A stretch of DNA of 64,000 bases from a bacterium (GCA_016124945.1 WGMT01000076.1:1-64000), one strand, 5' to 3'. Shown: positions 15,794 through 25,259, numbered from the stretch's first letter. Notes: generated by a model not told the origin, from the sequence alone. Program-made: numbers and translations.

Positions 15794-17907
15794 TTTGTCT
15801 TTTCTTCAATCACCCGCACTTCCCCCGGCTGCAACACAATGCTGCGGTCGAAGCGGTCGCCGCTGAGGACGTCTTCGACGGGGGTGAGCAGGGAAAGGTG
15901 CTGGGTTTTGCTGGTATGGTTGAGCAGGAAGAGGACACGTCGTCCGTCTTCGGCCACACGGGCGCAGATCTCCACGCCGGGCAACGACGGCATGAGCGGG
16001 AAGATCTTGTGCTCGGGCAACAGCCAGTCGAAAAGTGTGTGGTAGAGCATAGGGCCACCCATGCAGCCCACATAAACGGCTTTGCCACCGCCTTCGTGTT
16101 CCTTGTAGGTGATGGCTGCGCTGCCGGCATACCAATCTTCGGTGTAGGTGGCAATGATCTGTGTGCCTTCTTCTGGTTCGAGGATCTCGGCCCACAGCCC
16201 AATCGGTGACTGTGGCCCCATGCGGGTGATGGCGCGAGTCCAGCGTAGTTCGTTTTCGCGTTCCGGTGCAAGCGAATCGAAGTAGCGCACGGTGGACCCG
16301 AAGAGATCGCTGATCCGTCCTGGCTGTGGCTCGTTAAAGAGGCGGTTGTGTTCATCTTTGAACCCGGCACGAGGACCGGCGATGAGCGTGCCACCGCCTT
16401 CCACGAACCGGCGCATATTGTCTGCCACTTCGGGGCGTATCACCTTGAGGAAGGGGGCACAGACGACTTTGTATTGGCTCAAATCGCTGTCGGGCGAGAC
16501 GATGGCGGCGGGGATGTTGGCTTCCCACAACGCCAGGTAGGGCGCGAGGAAGGGCCAGGCGATCCAGGCGCGGCCTGTCATGTACTTTTCGTCGGGTTCG
16601 TCCTCGCGATCCATGCGCAGGGCTGGGTTTTTGAGCATGAAGTCGTTGGGCGGGTCCATGCGCAGGAGGCGATTGTGGGGCTGAAGTTGCAACGCCCACC
16701 GGCTGTCGTAGTCGAGCAGGATGGCCACATCGGCCACGGGGCGTGTCCCTTCCAACTTCGGCGCGAGGAGCTGTAACTCTTCGCCAATCTGCTTTGCTTC
16801 GGCATACCCCATTGTTTTTCGTCCGGCATAGTCGAGGAGGCCGCTGTGATACTGTTCGCTGCCGCCCAGTGCCTGCCGCCAACGGAAGTAGACAATGCCA
16901 TCCGCGCCATGACCAATACCCTGGTAGGTCTTCAGCCGCACAAAATTGGGGCCGGGCAGCGGATTGTAGACACTCCAGTTGATGGGGCCGGCCTGCTGTT
17001 CCATCACCCAAAAGTTACGTTCCAGCACACCCCAGGTGTGATCGTGGGCCGCTGCCACCAGCCCTGGCGTGGCGCCGTGGAAATCGTAGTTGTCCCAGCT
17101 CACGAAATCGAGCTTGCGGCTGAGATCATAATGATTGATGTCCGCAAAGAAGAACATCAGGTTGTGGGTGACGAAGTGGTTGGGGCAGAGGCGGCGGAGC
17201 GTCTCAATCTGATCGTTGTGGTAGGCCGTCCACGTGTCGCTGCTGAAGCGATTGAAGTCGAGGAGGTGGCTGGGGTTGCGTTCCGCTGCCGACGGTGTAG
17301 GCAGCGGGATCTGCGTCCACTCGGTGTAAAGTTCGCCCCAGAACGCTGTGCCCCAGTTCTGGTTAAGCATCTCCAGATCGCCATGACGGGCCTGCAGCCA
17401 GTGGCGGAAGCCGTTGGTGCATTCGTCGCAGTAACAGCGCGCCGTATCACCGCAGCCGAACTCGTTGTCCGTCTGCCAGCCGATGACGTGTGGGTTGTTG
17501 GCATAGCGTTCGGCGATCTTCTCGACGACGATGCGGCTGCGTTCACGGTAGACAGGTTGGTTGGCGCATGCCTCGCGGCGTGTCCCCGGCCCTTTGCGAT
17601 AGCCGCGGGCGTCCACTTGTAGAATCTCAGGGTGTGCTGCGGTCAGCCAGGGCGGCGGCGCCGGCGTTGGGGTACACATCACCACCTGTAGGCCATGCCG
17701 TCCTAACACTGCTACCGCCCGATCCAGCCAGCCGAAGTCGAAGTGATCCTTGGCCGGCTCTAGTTGGCCCCAGGCAAACTCCGCCAGACGCACCGTGTTC
17801 AGCCCGGCTTCCACCATCAGGCGGGCGTCGCTTTCCCAGCGTTCCTCGCCTTCGTCCAGCCATTGGCTCCATTGTTCGGGGTAGTAGTCGCAACCGAAGT
17901 AGATCAT
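15781..17907 (-). CDS. GH42 beta-galactosidase
   Basis: Cytoplasmic glycoside hydrolase family 42 enzyme that releases beta-galactose (or related sugars) from oligosaccharides. It has 708 residues, typical for the family. The TIM barrel opens with YFGCDYYPEQW. The acid/base is E149 in GWQTDNEFG and the nucleophile is E303 in WVMEQQAGPINW. C152, C158, C160 and C163 match the structural zinc site of GH42 enzymes. The trimerisation domain (about 390-610) and a small C-terminal beta domain follow. No signal peptide is present. The final residues (NRE) and the stop are supplied by the heptamer repeat. The neighbours are not a clear sugar operon, so the natural substrate cannot be read from context. 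Confidence 0.93.
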   Translation of the reverse strand: MIYFGCDYYPEQWSQWLDEGEERWESDARLMVEAGLNTVRLAEFAWGQLEPAKDHFDFGWLDRAVAVLGRHGLQVVMCTPTPAPPPWLTAAHPEILQVDARGYRKGPGTRREACANQPVYRERSRIVVEKIAERYANNPHVIGWQTDNEFGCGDTARCYCDECTNGFRHWLQARHGDLEMLNQNWGTAFWGELYTEWTQIPLPTPSAAERNPSHLLDFNRFSSDTWTAYHNDQIETLRRLCPNHFVTHNLMFFFADINHYDLSRKLDFVSWDNYDFHGATPGLVAAAHDHTWGVLERNFWVMEQQAGPINWSVYNPLPGPNFVRLKTYQGIGHGADGIVYFRWRQALGGSEQYHSGLLDYAGRKTMGYAEAKQIGEELQLLAPKLEGTRPVADVAILLDYDSRWALQLQPHNRLLRMDPPNDFMLKNPALRMDREDEPDEKYMTGRAWIAWPFLAPYLALWEANIPAAIVSPDSDLSQYKVVCAPFLKVIRPEVADNMRRFVEGGGTLIAGPRAGFKDEHNRLFNEPQPGRISDLFGSTVRYFDSLAPERENELRWTRAITRMGPQSPIGLWAEILEPEEGTQIIATYTEDWYAGSAAITYKEHEGGGKAVYVGCMGGPMLYHTLFDWLLPEHKIFPLMPSLPGVEICARVAEDGRRVLFLLNHTSKTQHLSLLTPVEDVLSGDRFDRSIVLQPGEVRVIEEKTKNRE

Positions 17908-17930
17908 TGTGTAGATACCTTTGGGGTGAA

Positions 17931-18031
17931 TGCGTGATGCGTAATTCGTGATGCGTAATTCGTAACTTGCCGAGTTCGACTCGCCAATATTGGCGATATG
18001 TCTCGGCCAATTACGAATTACGAATTACTTG
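17931..18031. repeat. Paired heptamer element (CGTAATT / GCGTGAT units)
   Basis: Left arm 17931-17966 (GCGTGAT, GCGTAAT, TCGTGAT units). The centre contains the perfect palindromes CGAGTTCGACTCG (arms) and CGCCAATATTGGCG (17982-17995). Right arm 18005-18031 is the inverted copy. The stop of the threonine dehydratase gene (18018-18020) lies within the right arm. Confidence 0.9.
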
Positions 18032-19022
18032 TTATTTTGCAATATGTCTCTAAATCAATATTCGATCCACACGCGATCACTGCCACAGTTTTGCCGCGCA
18101 GCCGTTCGTTGAGCGGGCCAAGTAACGCTGCGGTGGCGGCTGCGCAGGCCGGTTCGCAGGCCAGCTTCAGGTTGTGGAAGAGGAAGCGCATGTTCTGCTT
18201 GAGCGCGTCATCGTCTACGAGGACGACGTCTTCGAGCAGATGACGGCAGAGGGCGAAGCTGTACGGCTCGGCGCGCGGTGACCCCAAACTGTCGGCGATG
18301 GTGGTGACTTTGTCGATGGCCACCGGTGCATCTGCCCGAAAGCTGCGCCACATGGTGTTGGCGCCTTCCGGCTCCACGCCGTAGATCTTGCAGTCGGGCA
18401 TCATCTGTTTGATGGCCGAGGCCATACCCGCCGCCAATCCGCCGCCGCCGATAGGGATCACCACGGCTTCAAGGTTGGGGAGCTGTTCGCATAGTTCCAA
18501 TCCTAACGTCGCCTGCCCCACTACGGTACGCCGCCCTTCAAAGGGATGGATGAAAATACGTCCTTCCTTCATGGCGATGCGTTCCACTTCGGTGAAGGCC
18601 TCGTGTACATTGTCCACAAGGACGACTTCGCCGCCGTAACTGCGCACCTTCTCGACACGGAAGGGGGGCGCGCTTTTGGGCATGACCACCTTGGCGGTGC
18701 TGCCCACAAGCCGCGCAGCAAAGGCGACGGCGATGGCATGATTCCCCGCGCTCACGGCGGTGACGCCGCGGCTGCGTTCATCGTCTTTGAGCAAGAGCAT
18801 GTTGTAGACAGCGCCACGCGCTTTAAACGTCCCCGTTTCCTGGAAAAGCTCCATCTTCACGTAGACGTTGCTTTCAATGCCCATCTGTTCAATCATCTCA
18901 TCGCTCTTCCACAACCAGACCGGCGTGCGGCGCACATACGCGCCAATTTTTGCGCGCGCCTCGCGGATCTCGTCCAGCGTGGGGATGTCGAGAACAGTGG
19001 TTTCTGGTTGTGGTGTGCTCAT
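18018..19022 (-). CDS. Threonine/serine dehydratase (PLP fold type II)
   Basis: Pyridoxal-phosphate enzyme that deaminates L-threonine or L-serine to the 2-oxo acid. The PLP lysine lies in GTFKARGA, the asparagine loop is SAGNHAIA, and the phosphate-binding glycine loop is PIGGGGLAAG. Length is 334 residues with no C-terminal ACT regulatory domain, so it is a short catabolic-type or serine-racemase-like member and not the regulated biosynthetic IlvA. The true start is the ATG at 19022. Its last codons (TSNS) are written by the heptamer repeat, so the native tail may have been replaced. Exact substrate preference is uncertain. Confidence 0.85.
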   Translation of the reverse strand: MSTPQPETTVLDIPTLDEIREARAKIGAYVRRTPVWLWKSDEMIEQMGIESNVYVKMELFQETGTFKARGAVYNMLLLKDDERSRGVTAVSAGNHAIAVAFAARLVGSTAKVVMPKSAPPFRVEKVRSYGGEVVLVDNVHEAFTEVERIAMKEGRIFIHPFEGRRTVVGQATLGLELCEQLPNLEAVVIPIGGGGLAAGMASAIKQMMPDCKIYGVEPEGANTMWRSFRADAPVAIDKVTTIADSLGSPRAEPYSFALCRHLLEDVVLVDDDALKQNMRFLFHNLKLACEPACAAATAALLGPLNERLRGKTVAVIACGSNIDLETYCKITSNS

Positions 19023-19049
19023 GGAATGTCCTACAGGTGGTTGGGAAGA

Positions 19050-19220
19050 GATTGAGAGATTAGGTGATTGAGTGATTGCAGAGTTGGTGACTGGTGATTA
19101 GTGACTGGTGATTGGGGTTCGAAACAAGAATGTGAACCAGGTTTTCCTATTATTGACAAGGCTGTGACATCTGCATTCATGGACCACTTGATAAGACTAA
19201 TCACCAATCACCAGAGTCAC
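19050..19220. repeat. Paired heptamer element between hisB and the dehydratase gene
   Basis: Left arm 19050-19117 holds GTGATTG, TGGTGAC and TAGTGAC-type units. A central 80-bp unique core follows, then right arm 19198-19220 (AATCACC units), which abuts the hisB TAA (19221-19223). It occupies nearly the whole intergenic gap. Confidence 0.85.
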
Positions 19221-19817
19221 TTACGCAATCAGCGTTCCCTTGGTGCTGGGTACACCAGCGCGCCGTGGATCAATCTGGGTGGCGGCGTCGAGGGCGCGAG
19301 CCAGGGCTTTGAAGAGCGCTTCGGATTTGTGGTGATCGTTGCGACCGTAGAGGATCTTGGCGTGCAGGTTCATGCGCCCGTGGATGGCAAGGCTTTCAAA
19401 GAGGTGAAAGAGCATATCTGTGCCCAATTGACCCAACCGCGGCGTGACAAATTCGGCGTCGAAGACCGAGTAGGGCCGCCCGCCCAGGTCCACTGCCACG
19501 AGCCCCAGCGCCTCGTCCATGGGGACGTAGCTGTGCGCCGTGCGTACAATGCTGCGCCGGTCGCCCAAAGCCTGATCCAGCGCCTTCCCCAGGCAGATGA
19601 AGACGTCTTCGGCGGTGTGGTGTTCGTCGATGTGGAGATCGCCGGTAGCCTTCACCGTCAGATCAAAGAGGCCGTGGCCGGCAAAAAGAGTAAGCATGTG
19701 ATCTACAAAGCCGATCCCCGTGTCCACATCGATCCGCCCCGTTCCGTCCACCGTCAAGGACAGCTCGATCTGGGTTTCTTTGGTCTTGCGTTCAATCGTT
19801 GCACTACGACGTTGCAT
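19221..19817 (-). CDS. hisB: Imidazoleglycerol-phosphate dehydratase
   Basis: Sixth step of histidine synthesis: dehydrates imidazoleglycerol phosphate to imidazoleacetol phosphate; a Mn-dependent 24-mer in the cytoplasm. It has 198 residues, the normal monofunctional length. Signatures: DTGIGFVDHM, the metal-binding DEHHTAED and the C-terminal NDHHKSEALFKAL. The start codon lies 14 bp inside the end of the TumE-like toxin gene, so translation is probably coupled to it. No other his genes are in the window, so hisB is separated from the rest of the pathway here. Confidence 0.96.
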   Translation of the reverse strand: MQRRSATIERKTKETQIELSLTVDGTGRIDVDTGIGFVDHMLTLFAGHGLFDLTVKATGDLHIDEHHTAEDVFICLGKALDQALGDRRSIVRTAHSYVPMDEALGLVAVDLGGRPYSVFDAEFVTPRLGQLGTDMLFHLFESLAIHGRMNLHAKILYGRNDHHKSEALFKALARALDAATQIDPRRAGVPSTKGTLIA

Positions 19818-20199
19818 GTTGTTTGACCCATGTGACGAATTTTGGAAATGTCATTTCTTCTGTAAGGACAAGTCTACTTTTATTTTCATAGTGTGCATGT
19901 GGCACCAAATTGCCAACATGCTCCTGTCCAATCGTGCCATACTTAAGGCGAATCGCACGAGGATCAGCACTGTTATCAAAACCGACAAAAACGAAATCGC
20001 CGGCTAGCAAGTAGTAGCTGTACTTGCGCGTTGCTTCTCCTATCAATTCTGTCACCACGATACGATAACCTGCGAACGTGGCTGTCAAGCGCAGGATTGA
20101 ACGATTTGGTGTGGCGTCTACTATGCTATGGATGTTGTCAAAGTTGGCATAAGCTAACGCAATTAGGTCATCAAAATTGTGTGTAGCTTCTGGTTCCAA
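19804..20199 (-). CDS. TumE-like toxin (DUF6516 family)
   Basis: A 131-residue cytoplasmic protein resembling the TumE/DUF6516 toxin family: a central beta-sheet with RKYSYYLLAGDFVFVGFDNS followed by VPHAHYENKS, which matches the family's conserved PH-x-H region. It overlaps the upstream antitoxin-like gene by 37 bp and the downstream hisB start by 14 bp, as is common for toxin-antitoxin operons. The family assignment comes from motif memory, not a search. Overlap with an essential biosynthetic gene could stabilise either partner; this is inference. Confidence 0.6.
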   Translation of the reverse strand: MEPEATHNFDDLIALAYANFDNIHSIVDATPNRSILRLTATFAGYRIVVTELIGEATRKYSYYLLAGDFVFVGFDNSADPRAIRLKYGTIGQEHVGNLVPHAHYENKSRLVLTEEMTFPKFVTWVKQHATS

Positions 20200-20495
20200 T
20201 CTTCAACTCCTTTGTGGCAAAACTCCCAGTCGAGCAGATCAGTTTCCCACGTCAGGCGTCCTTGGGCTTCTTGTTCGAGCACAAATGACGCATCCTCTGC
20301 GATGCGCCGACTAAATGATGGATAGTCAAGGCCGTACAACTTTTCATAGTGTTCATTGCGCCGGTGTAAGTTCTCTACTTGATCCGCAATCTGTTCAAGT
20401 GTGTAGCGCTTCACAGCACGATTGGCTGCTTCTTGAACATCTCCAAACCGCGACAACACTTCTGCAACTTGATCATCAATCACGACTGTTGTCAT
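20163..20495 (-). CDS. Antitoxin-like protein (TumA position)
   Basis: A 110-residue, charged, mainly helical protein directly upstream of and overlapping the TumE-like gene, in the classic antitoxin-first order. The N-terminal half (VEDVQEAANRAVKR-type helices over about 8-40) resembles a small antitoxin with an oligomerisation helix; no clear DNA-binding motif is visible. AGGAGG lies 6 bases before the ATG. Identity as an antitoxin rests on position and size. Confidence 0.5.
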   Translation of the reverse strand: MTTVVIDDQVAEVLSRFGDVQEAANRAVKRYTLEQIADQVENLHRRNEHYEKLYGLDYPSFSRRIAEDASFVLEQEAQGRLTWETDLLDWEFCHKGVEDWNQKLHTILMT

Positions 20496-20532
20496 AAATG
20501 CCTCCTAAAACGAACTCGCAGTGGACATTCTA

Positions 20533-21438
20533 TCACAAGAGACTCTTTACGTGCGCGCTTAGCCCCTCGGTTAACGCCGTCGCGGGGACAGCCAACCCAC
20601 TTTGTGCCAGGCTGCTCAAGTCGTAAATGCGGTGACAGAGGAACGACGCCCGATCCGGGTTGGCCGCTGCGTATTCGGTCACGGGAATCTCGTCAATCTG
20701 CACCGCCTCGCCCAGGATTTCACCGATAATCTCGTAGAAGCGGCGCGATTCCACCATGTCGGGGCCGGCGGCGTTGAAGATGCGTCCTTGCGCGGTGGGG
20801 TTGTCCATGCAACTGAGGATCGTGCGCGCCAGATCGGCGGCCAGGATAGGTTGTTGCAAGAAATGACCGCCACCCACGAGGCGCAACGGTTCGCCGCGGC
20901 GGATGCGCTCGATCAACTCTGGATCGCGCCCATGTTCGGGCAGGCAACCCAGCCGCGATCCTGGGCCGTAAATGTGGCATGGGCGCAGGATCGTCCAGGG
21001 CAGGCGATCCGCCGCGTCCTCTAGAACGCGTTCGGCCTGCCGTTTGCGCCCACCGTAGCCGTCGGCCAGATAGTGTTGAGTCTCTTCAGGCTGCGGAAAG
21101 ACGCGCTGCTTGGGATCGTAGACAAAATCCGTGGAGATGAAGACAAGGTGGCTGGCGCGTCCGCTCAAGGTGACCAGATCCTGTTCGGCGTCTTCGGGGG
21201 TGTAGCCGATGCAGTCCACCGCTAGATCCCACGAAGTGGCGGCGGCGGCGACGGCTTCGGCAAAGGCGGCGCGGTCGCTGCGGTCCACCACAATCGGGGT
21301 GACACCGTCCACCAGCGGGCGCTGTCCACGTGTCACCGCCCACACCTCTGCGCCTTGGGCAACGGCAACTTCCGCCAACGTGCCGCTGACAAACCCGCTA
21401 CCGCCGATCAAGAGGATCTTCCGTCCGTGCAGAGACAT
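20533..21438 (-). CDS. NAD-dependent epimerase/dehydratase family protein
   Basis: Extended short-chain dehydrogenase fold that acts on nucleotide-sugars or related substrates with bound NAD(P). The N-terminal Rossmann motif is GGSGFVSG (about 12-19), an atypical version of GxxGxxG. The active-site region has STDFVYD followed by YGGRK (Y-x3-K). It has 301 residues with no signal peptide. The specific substrate cannot be told from sequence. It is followed by the toxin-antitoxin genes in the same direction, 37 bp away. Its start is 16 bp from a heptamer element. Confidence 0.8.
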   Translation of the reverse strand: MSLHGRKILLIGGSGFVSGTLAEVAVAQGAEVWAVTRGQRPLVDGVTPIVVDRSDRAAFAEAVAAAATSWDLAVDCIGYTPEDAEQDLVTLSGRASHLVFISTDFVYDPKQRVFPQPEETQHYLADGYGGRKRQAERVLEDAADRLPWTILRPCHIYGPGSRLGCLPEHGRDPELIERIRRGEPLRLVGGGHFLQQPILAADLARTILSCMDNPTAQGRIFNAAGPDMVESRRFYEIIGEILGEAVQIDEIPVTEYAAANPDRASFLCHRIYDLSSLAQSGLAVPATALTEGLSAHVKSLL

Positions 21439-21453
21439 GGCATTTCCTTTCGT

Positions 21454-21600
21454 GGTTGGGGGCTGGGGATTGGGGATCCGGGATTGGGTGTTGAGAGTTG
21501 ACGTTTCAGTCGAATGATCACGCTCGACAAGTAATCATTCGATTTGAAGAACCAGTGGCTCGACCCGATCCCCAGTCCCCAGTCCCCAGTCCCTACTCCG
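21454..21600. repeat. Paired heptamer element upstream of the epimerase gene
   Basis: Left arm 21454-21490 (GGGATTG/GGGGCTG units), a small inner hairpin TCGAATGAT ... ATCATTCGA (21512-21544), and right arm 21565-21600 (CCCCAGT units in tandem). It is identical in style to the CCCCAGT/CCCCAAT short tandem repeats described in filamentous cyanobacteria. Confidence 0.85.
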
Positions 21601-21628
21601 CAGCAGTATAACACAGTCGCGGACGAAG

Positions 21629-21658
21629 AGAGACCCGGCCACGCTGGGCCGGGTCTCT
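21629..21658 (-). terminator. Hairpin terminator after the LamG gene
   Basis: 12-bp perfect stem AGAGACCCGGCC / GGCCGGGTCTCT with a 6-nt loop, about 37 bp past the stop at 21695. The following T-tract is poor, so efficiency is uncertain. Confidence 0.6.
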
Positions 21659-21694
21659 GTGTTTCTTGGTGGATTAAAATTGCTGGTGAATCAC

Positions 21695-24214
21695 TCAGTC
21701 TGCGCTGACCGCGGGCAAGAAGATCGAGAAGTCTGCGGTCTCGTCGTTGGGCACTTCGATGGTCTGCACACCGGTGCCGCTGGAGAAGTCGCTCCAGTTG
21801 CCGGCGTTGTCTTCGCTGCGTACACGGAAGCTATAGCTTTCACCCGGCACCGCCGCAAAGACGGCTTCACCATTCTCGGTCTGGAGTAGCCAGTCGCTCC
21901 ACTCGCCTGTGCCGGCCTTCACCTGCACATCGTGCCAGCGGACGCCCGAGAGGTTGTCGTTGGCGCCCCACGAAACGAGGACAGGCACCACGGTGTCATC
22001 TTCGGCAAGGCCACTTGTGCCCAGCGCGGTTTGCATCACCTGTGATGTGGGCGCTTGCAGGTCGAGGATGATGTTGTCCTGGTAGACGGGCGAGGTTGTG
22101 CCGTCTACGTTGCGGTAGCGCACATAGACAACCGGTTGGATCAACTCTGTGCCGTATGAGATGACCGTCCAAGGTTTGTAGAGCGTGTACGCTTCCCAGG
22201 GAATGCCGATGAAGCCGCCGTCGTTGCTCACCTGCATCTCGGCGGTGCGCGCCTCGGCGGGCAGGGTCAGCATCACCTCGGTGGTGTTGGTCCAGCCTGC
22301 GCCCTCGTTGATCGACACACCAAAGTCCGCGCCCTTGCTCCGATCCAGCATCACTGTGTCAGAGTAGACGGTGGAGACATTGTTGGCGCTGTCGCGGAAT
22401 TGCACGAAGAGACGTTGTTCGCTGTCGCTGTCTTCCAGCGTGGCGGCCAGTTGCGGCGTATAGCCAACCCAGTTGCCCAGCGCATCCGCTGCAAGCCCCC
22501 AGCGCATCTGTGTGATGTTGCCTGCGCTGCTGCCGGCATTGAGAGCCAGCGCGACAGACTGGCTGGTGGAATGGATCGCACCTTCGCCTGAGGTCGGCCC
22601 CAGGTTGACGGTCACTTCGCCGTTGATGGCAGGCGAGCCGGGCACAGTCGGCGGTTCAACCGGCTCGATGGATTCGCCGTCGCGTGTGCCTGCGGCGTAG
22701 TTCTGGCTCACTTCTGCGCCGTTGAGTGCTCGCCCGTAAATTGCAACCAGATGGAAGGTGCCCAGCCAGGCGCGGTTGCGCGTGAACTCGTTGGCCAGCG
22801 CCAGGCGATGCCAGGAAGACCAATCATCGAACGTGCCATCAATTGTCTTCACTACCGACGGTTGGCCGTTTAGGAAGATGGTGGCGATGCCGTTGGCGCT
22901 GCGTGTGTAGACAACATGAGTGAGTTGGGTGGTCAGCGCGCCGGGGGCCGTGCTCACCGACGGCATGCCGTTGCGCGAGGTCTCGCTGGTGCGCAAGCGG
23001 ACGTCGTAGCGGGCGCCCTCACGTTGACCAAGGGTAAAGTTTCGCCTTTGGGGGTCCTGTGAGAGTGTGACAATACGCGCCGGCCCATCGAGGTTGAGGT
23101 CGGACGGGCTGATCCACGCTTCGATGGTGATCTCATCGCTCTCTTTGGCGGCGTCGATGATCTTCTTGGCCGGGAAGGCCGAAGAGAGGATCGTCCGCTC
23201 GTTGACGGTCAACGTCCCCGCGCCCCAGGTGACGCGCGTGGCGTCGAAGACGTAGAGATCCAGCGCATCGCCCACTGCCGACACATCGCGCACGGTGACG
23301 CCGCTGCCCTCTTCAAAGGTATACAGCGCCTGAATGCCTTCGTTTACCCGTTGCCCAGGCAGTGGTGTGGGGGTGGGATCAACCGGTGGATTGCTATCAG
23401 ATTCAGGACCGACCTGATAGTTTTGCGCCACTTCGCCCAGATTCAGCGCTTTGCCGTAAATGGCAACAAGGTGATAGTCGCCTACCCAGGGGCGGCGTCC
23501 GCTCACCTCGTTGGCCAAGGCCAGGCGGAAACTTCCATCCCAGTTGCTCAGGCTGCCGGCGCGAGAATCGATCTTTGCCGCTGCGCCGTTGATGTAGATT
23601 GTCACCACGCCGGCGGCGTTACGGGTGTAGACAACGTGCGTCAACTCAGTGGAGACGGACCCGGTTGAGGTGGAGAGCGAGGGTTCGCCGTTTTCGCTGG
23701 TTACCGTTGTGCGCAGTCGCACGTCGAAACGTCCTCGATCGCGTTGGGACGTCTGCCCCAGCGTAAAGTTGCGGTTAAACGGGTCCGCCGAAAGTGTCAC
23801 AATACGCGCCGGGCCGTCCTGGCTGCGGCGTTTGGGGGTGATCCAGGCTTCGATGGTGATCTCGTTGCTGCTTTTGGCGGCATCGACAATCTTGGTGCCC
23901 GGAAAGGCTGACGTGATCAGGGTTGGGTCTTCGACAGAGAGGTAGCCGTTGCCCCATTCAATGGCGCGGCCATCAAAGATGTAGAGATCGAGCGGATCGC
24001 CCACGCCCGAAACGTCGCCGACGACGGCGCCGTTGCCTTCGTCGAAAGTGTAAAGTGCCACCAACCCTTCGGTGACACGATTGTGATCGGGGATTGTCGA
24101 CTGTCCAAGCCCGGCGGAAATAGGCTGTGTCGCCGCCCAAATTCCAATAATGCCGATGAACAGTGTGATGATTCCCCACGTAAAGTGACGAATCCGAGTC
24201 CGTTGCTGACGCAT
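21695..24214 (-). CDS. Secreted protein with two LamG-like domains and Ig/FnIII-like C-terminus
   Basis: Large exported surface or matrix protein of 839 residues from the chosen ATG (24214), which follows AGGAGAAATCT; an upstream in-frame ATG would add 34 unlikely residues. Residues 12-35 are a signal or anchor sequence. Two concanavalin-A/LamG-like domains (about 50-260 and 285-500) are near copies of each other (GLVALYTFDEGNGAVV / GIQALYTFEEGSGVTV; EITIEAWI in both). They are followed by two or three Ig/fibronectin-like modules common in Chloroflexota surface proteins (SGVRWHDVQVKAG, YSFRVRSEDNAGNWS). No catalytic or cell-wall sorting motif is seen; probably carbohydrate or protein binding. 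Confidence 0.8.
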   Translation of the reverse strand: MRQQRTRIRHFTWGIITLFIGIIGIWAATQPISAGLGQSTIPDHNRVTEGLVALYTFDEGNGAVVGDVSGVGDPLDLYIFDGRAIEWGNGYLSVEDPTLITSAFPGTKIVDAAKSSNEITIEAWITPKRRSQDGPARIVTLSADPFNRNFTLGQTSQRDRGRFDVRLRTTVTSENGEPSLSTSTGSVSTELTHVVYTRNAAGVVTIYINGAAAKIDSRAGSLSNWDGSFRLALANEVSGRRPWVGDYHLVAIYGKALNLGEVAQNYQVGPESDSNPPVDPTPTPLPGQRVNEGIQALYTFEEGSGVTVRDVSAVGDALDLYVFDATRVTWGAGTLTVNERTILSSAFPAKKIIDAAKESDEITIEAWISPSDLNLDGPARIVTLSQDPQRRNFTLGQREGARYDVRLRTSETSRNGMPSVSTAPGALTTQLTHVVYTRSANGIATIFLNGQPSVVKTIDGTFDDWSSWHRLALANEFTRNRAWLGTFHLVAIYGRALNGAEVSQNYAAGTRDGESIEPVEPPTVPGSPAINGEVTVNLGPTSGEGAIHSTSQSVALALNAGSSAGNITQMRWGLAADALGNWVGYTPQLAATLEDSDSEQRLFVQFRDSANNVSTVYSDTVMLDRSKGADFGVSINEGAGWTNTTEVMLTLPAEARTAEMQVSNDGGFIGIPWEAYTLYKPWTVISYGTELIQPVVYVRYRNVDGTTSPVYQDNIILDLQAPTSQVMQTALGTSGLAEDDTVVPVLVSWGANDNLSGVRWHDVQVKAGTGEWSDWLLQTENGEAVFAAVPGESYSFRVRSEDNAGNWSDFSSGTGVQTIEVPNDETADFSIFLPAVSAD

Positions 24215-24372
24215 AGATTTCTCCTGTCTGCGTTGATCTAAAGTGATGATCTGAGACGGTTGCGGAGCTTGAAATGAGTTGAAGTACTTTTCCTCAACTG
24301 ATTGCAATCTCCACAATATAAGAGAAACCTTACGTTGTCTTTAGGACTAAGTAATTAAACGGAAGGCATACG

Positions 24373-25203
24373 CTACGAGTACACAGTCCGTCCGTATCGA
24401 TTACTTTGGTCGAGCATGGTCATCGTATTGTGGACGGTTTTGGCAATGCGACCAATGAAGTCTTCGTGCTCCATGTCTGCGCAGAGGGTGTATTTGGTCA
24501 TCACGGCCAGGGCGTAGGGGCGGCGCGGTAAGAAGACAAGCGCTGTGTCACAGCGGGCGGCATCCACCCATCCCGGTTTGCTAGCAAATTCCACCGTCGC
24601 CGGCAGCGCACGGTCAAGAAATCCTAATTTCGGTTTCTTAAGGATCTCCAGGCACTTTTGTGCTACCCACGGGCTTGGCCTGTCCGCGTGTAGCAAAGAC
24701 CACATTTGTACCAATTCCGCCGGTGTCGAAACATTTTCCTGTTCCCGCACTGCGGCGATGTGATCCATCATCTTGCGGCGTAGCTTCGTCTCTACCAGTC
24801 CTAGCGAACGGAGCAGTGCATTGGTTTCATCGATGCCGGCGCGGTCGATGCAGATGTTCGTCGCCGTATTGTCCGATGCGATGATCATCAGGATCGTCAT
24901 GTCGAGCAGGCTCAGATCAAGCGGACCTTCGAGGTAGGCGAGTACGCCGCTGCCGTAGGTCGGCTCTTTGGGCAACGGTATCCGTTCGGTCAGGTCGATT
25001 TCCCCTGCTTCGGCCCGCCGCAACAACTGCGCCAGGACGTGGATCTTGATGGTCGATGCGGTGGGGAAGAGTTCGTCACCGTTGACGGCGAATTCAAGCC
25101 CGCCGCTGAAATCGCGCAGCGCGATCCCCGCCACGCCGGGGAAAGCGTCCACTTCGCGCTGGACTACTTTGCCCAACTGATGCCACAGTAAGTTGCCGCT
25201 CAT
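24373..25203 (-). CDS. Class A beta-lactamase-fold serine hydrolase
   Basis: Penicillin-recognising serine hydrolase (beta-lactamase2/PF13354 type). The start at 25203 follows GGAGAG; longer in-frame versions add unrelated residues. It has 276 residues. The nucleophile is S50 with K53 (STIK), SDN is at 110-112, and a KPG triad replaces the usual KTG. I see no signal peptide, which is odd for a true resistance beta-lactamase, so it may be an intracellular or D-Ala-related esterase or peptidase. It is 56 bp downstream of the methyltransferase gene in the same direction. Confidence 0.78.
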   Translation of the reverse strand: MSGNLLWHQLGKVVQREVDAFPGVAGIALRDFSGGLEFAVNGDELFPTASTIKIHVLAQLLRRAEAGEIDLTERIPLPKEPTYGSGVLAYLEGPLDLSLLDMTILMIIASDNTATNICIDRAGIDETNALLRSLGLVETKLRRKMMDHIAAVREQENVSTPAELVQMWSLLHADRPSPWVAQKCLEILKKPKLGFLDRALPATVEFASKPGWVDAARCDTALVFLPRRPYALAVMTKYTLCADMEHEDFIGRIAKTVHNTMTMLDQSNRYGRTVYS

Positions 25204-25259
25204 GCTGACTCTCTCCAGTTCGTTGGTTGTACAGTGGAACGATACAAAGGATGGTGGAT

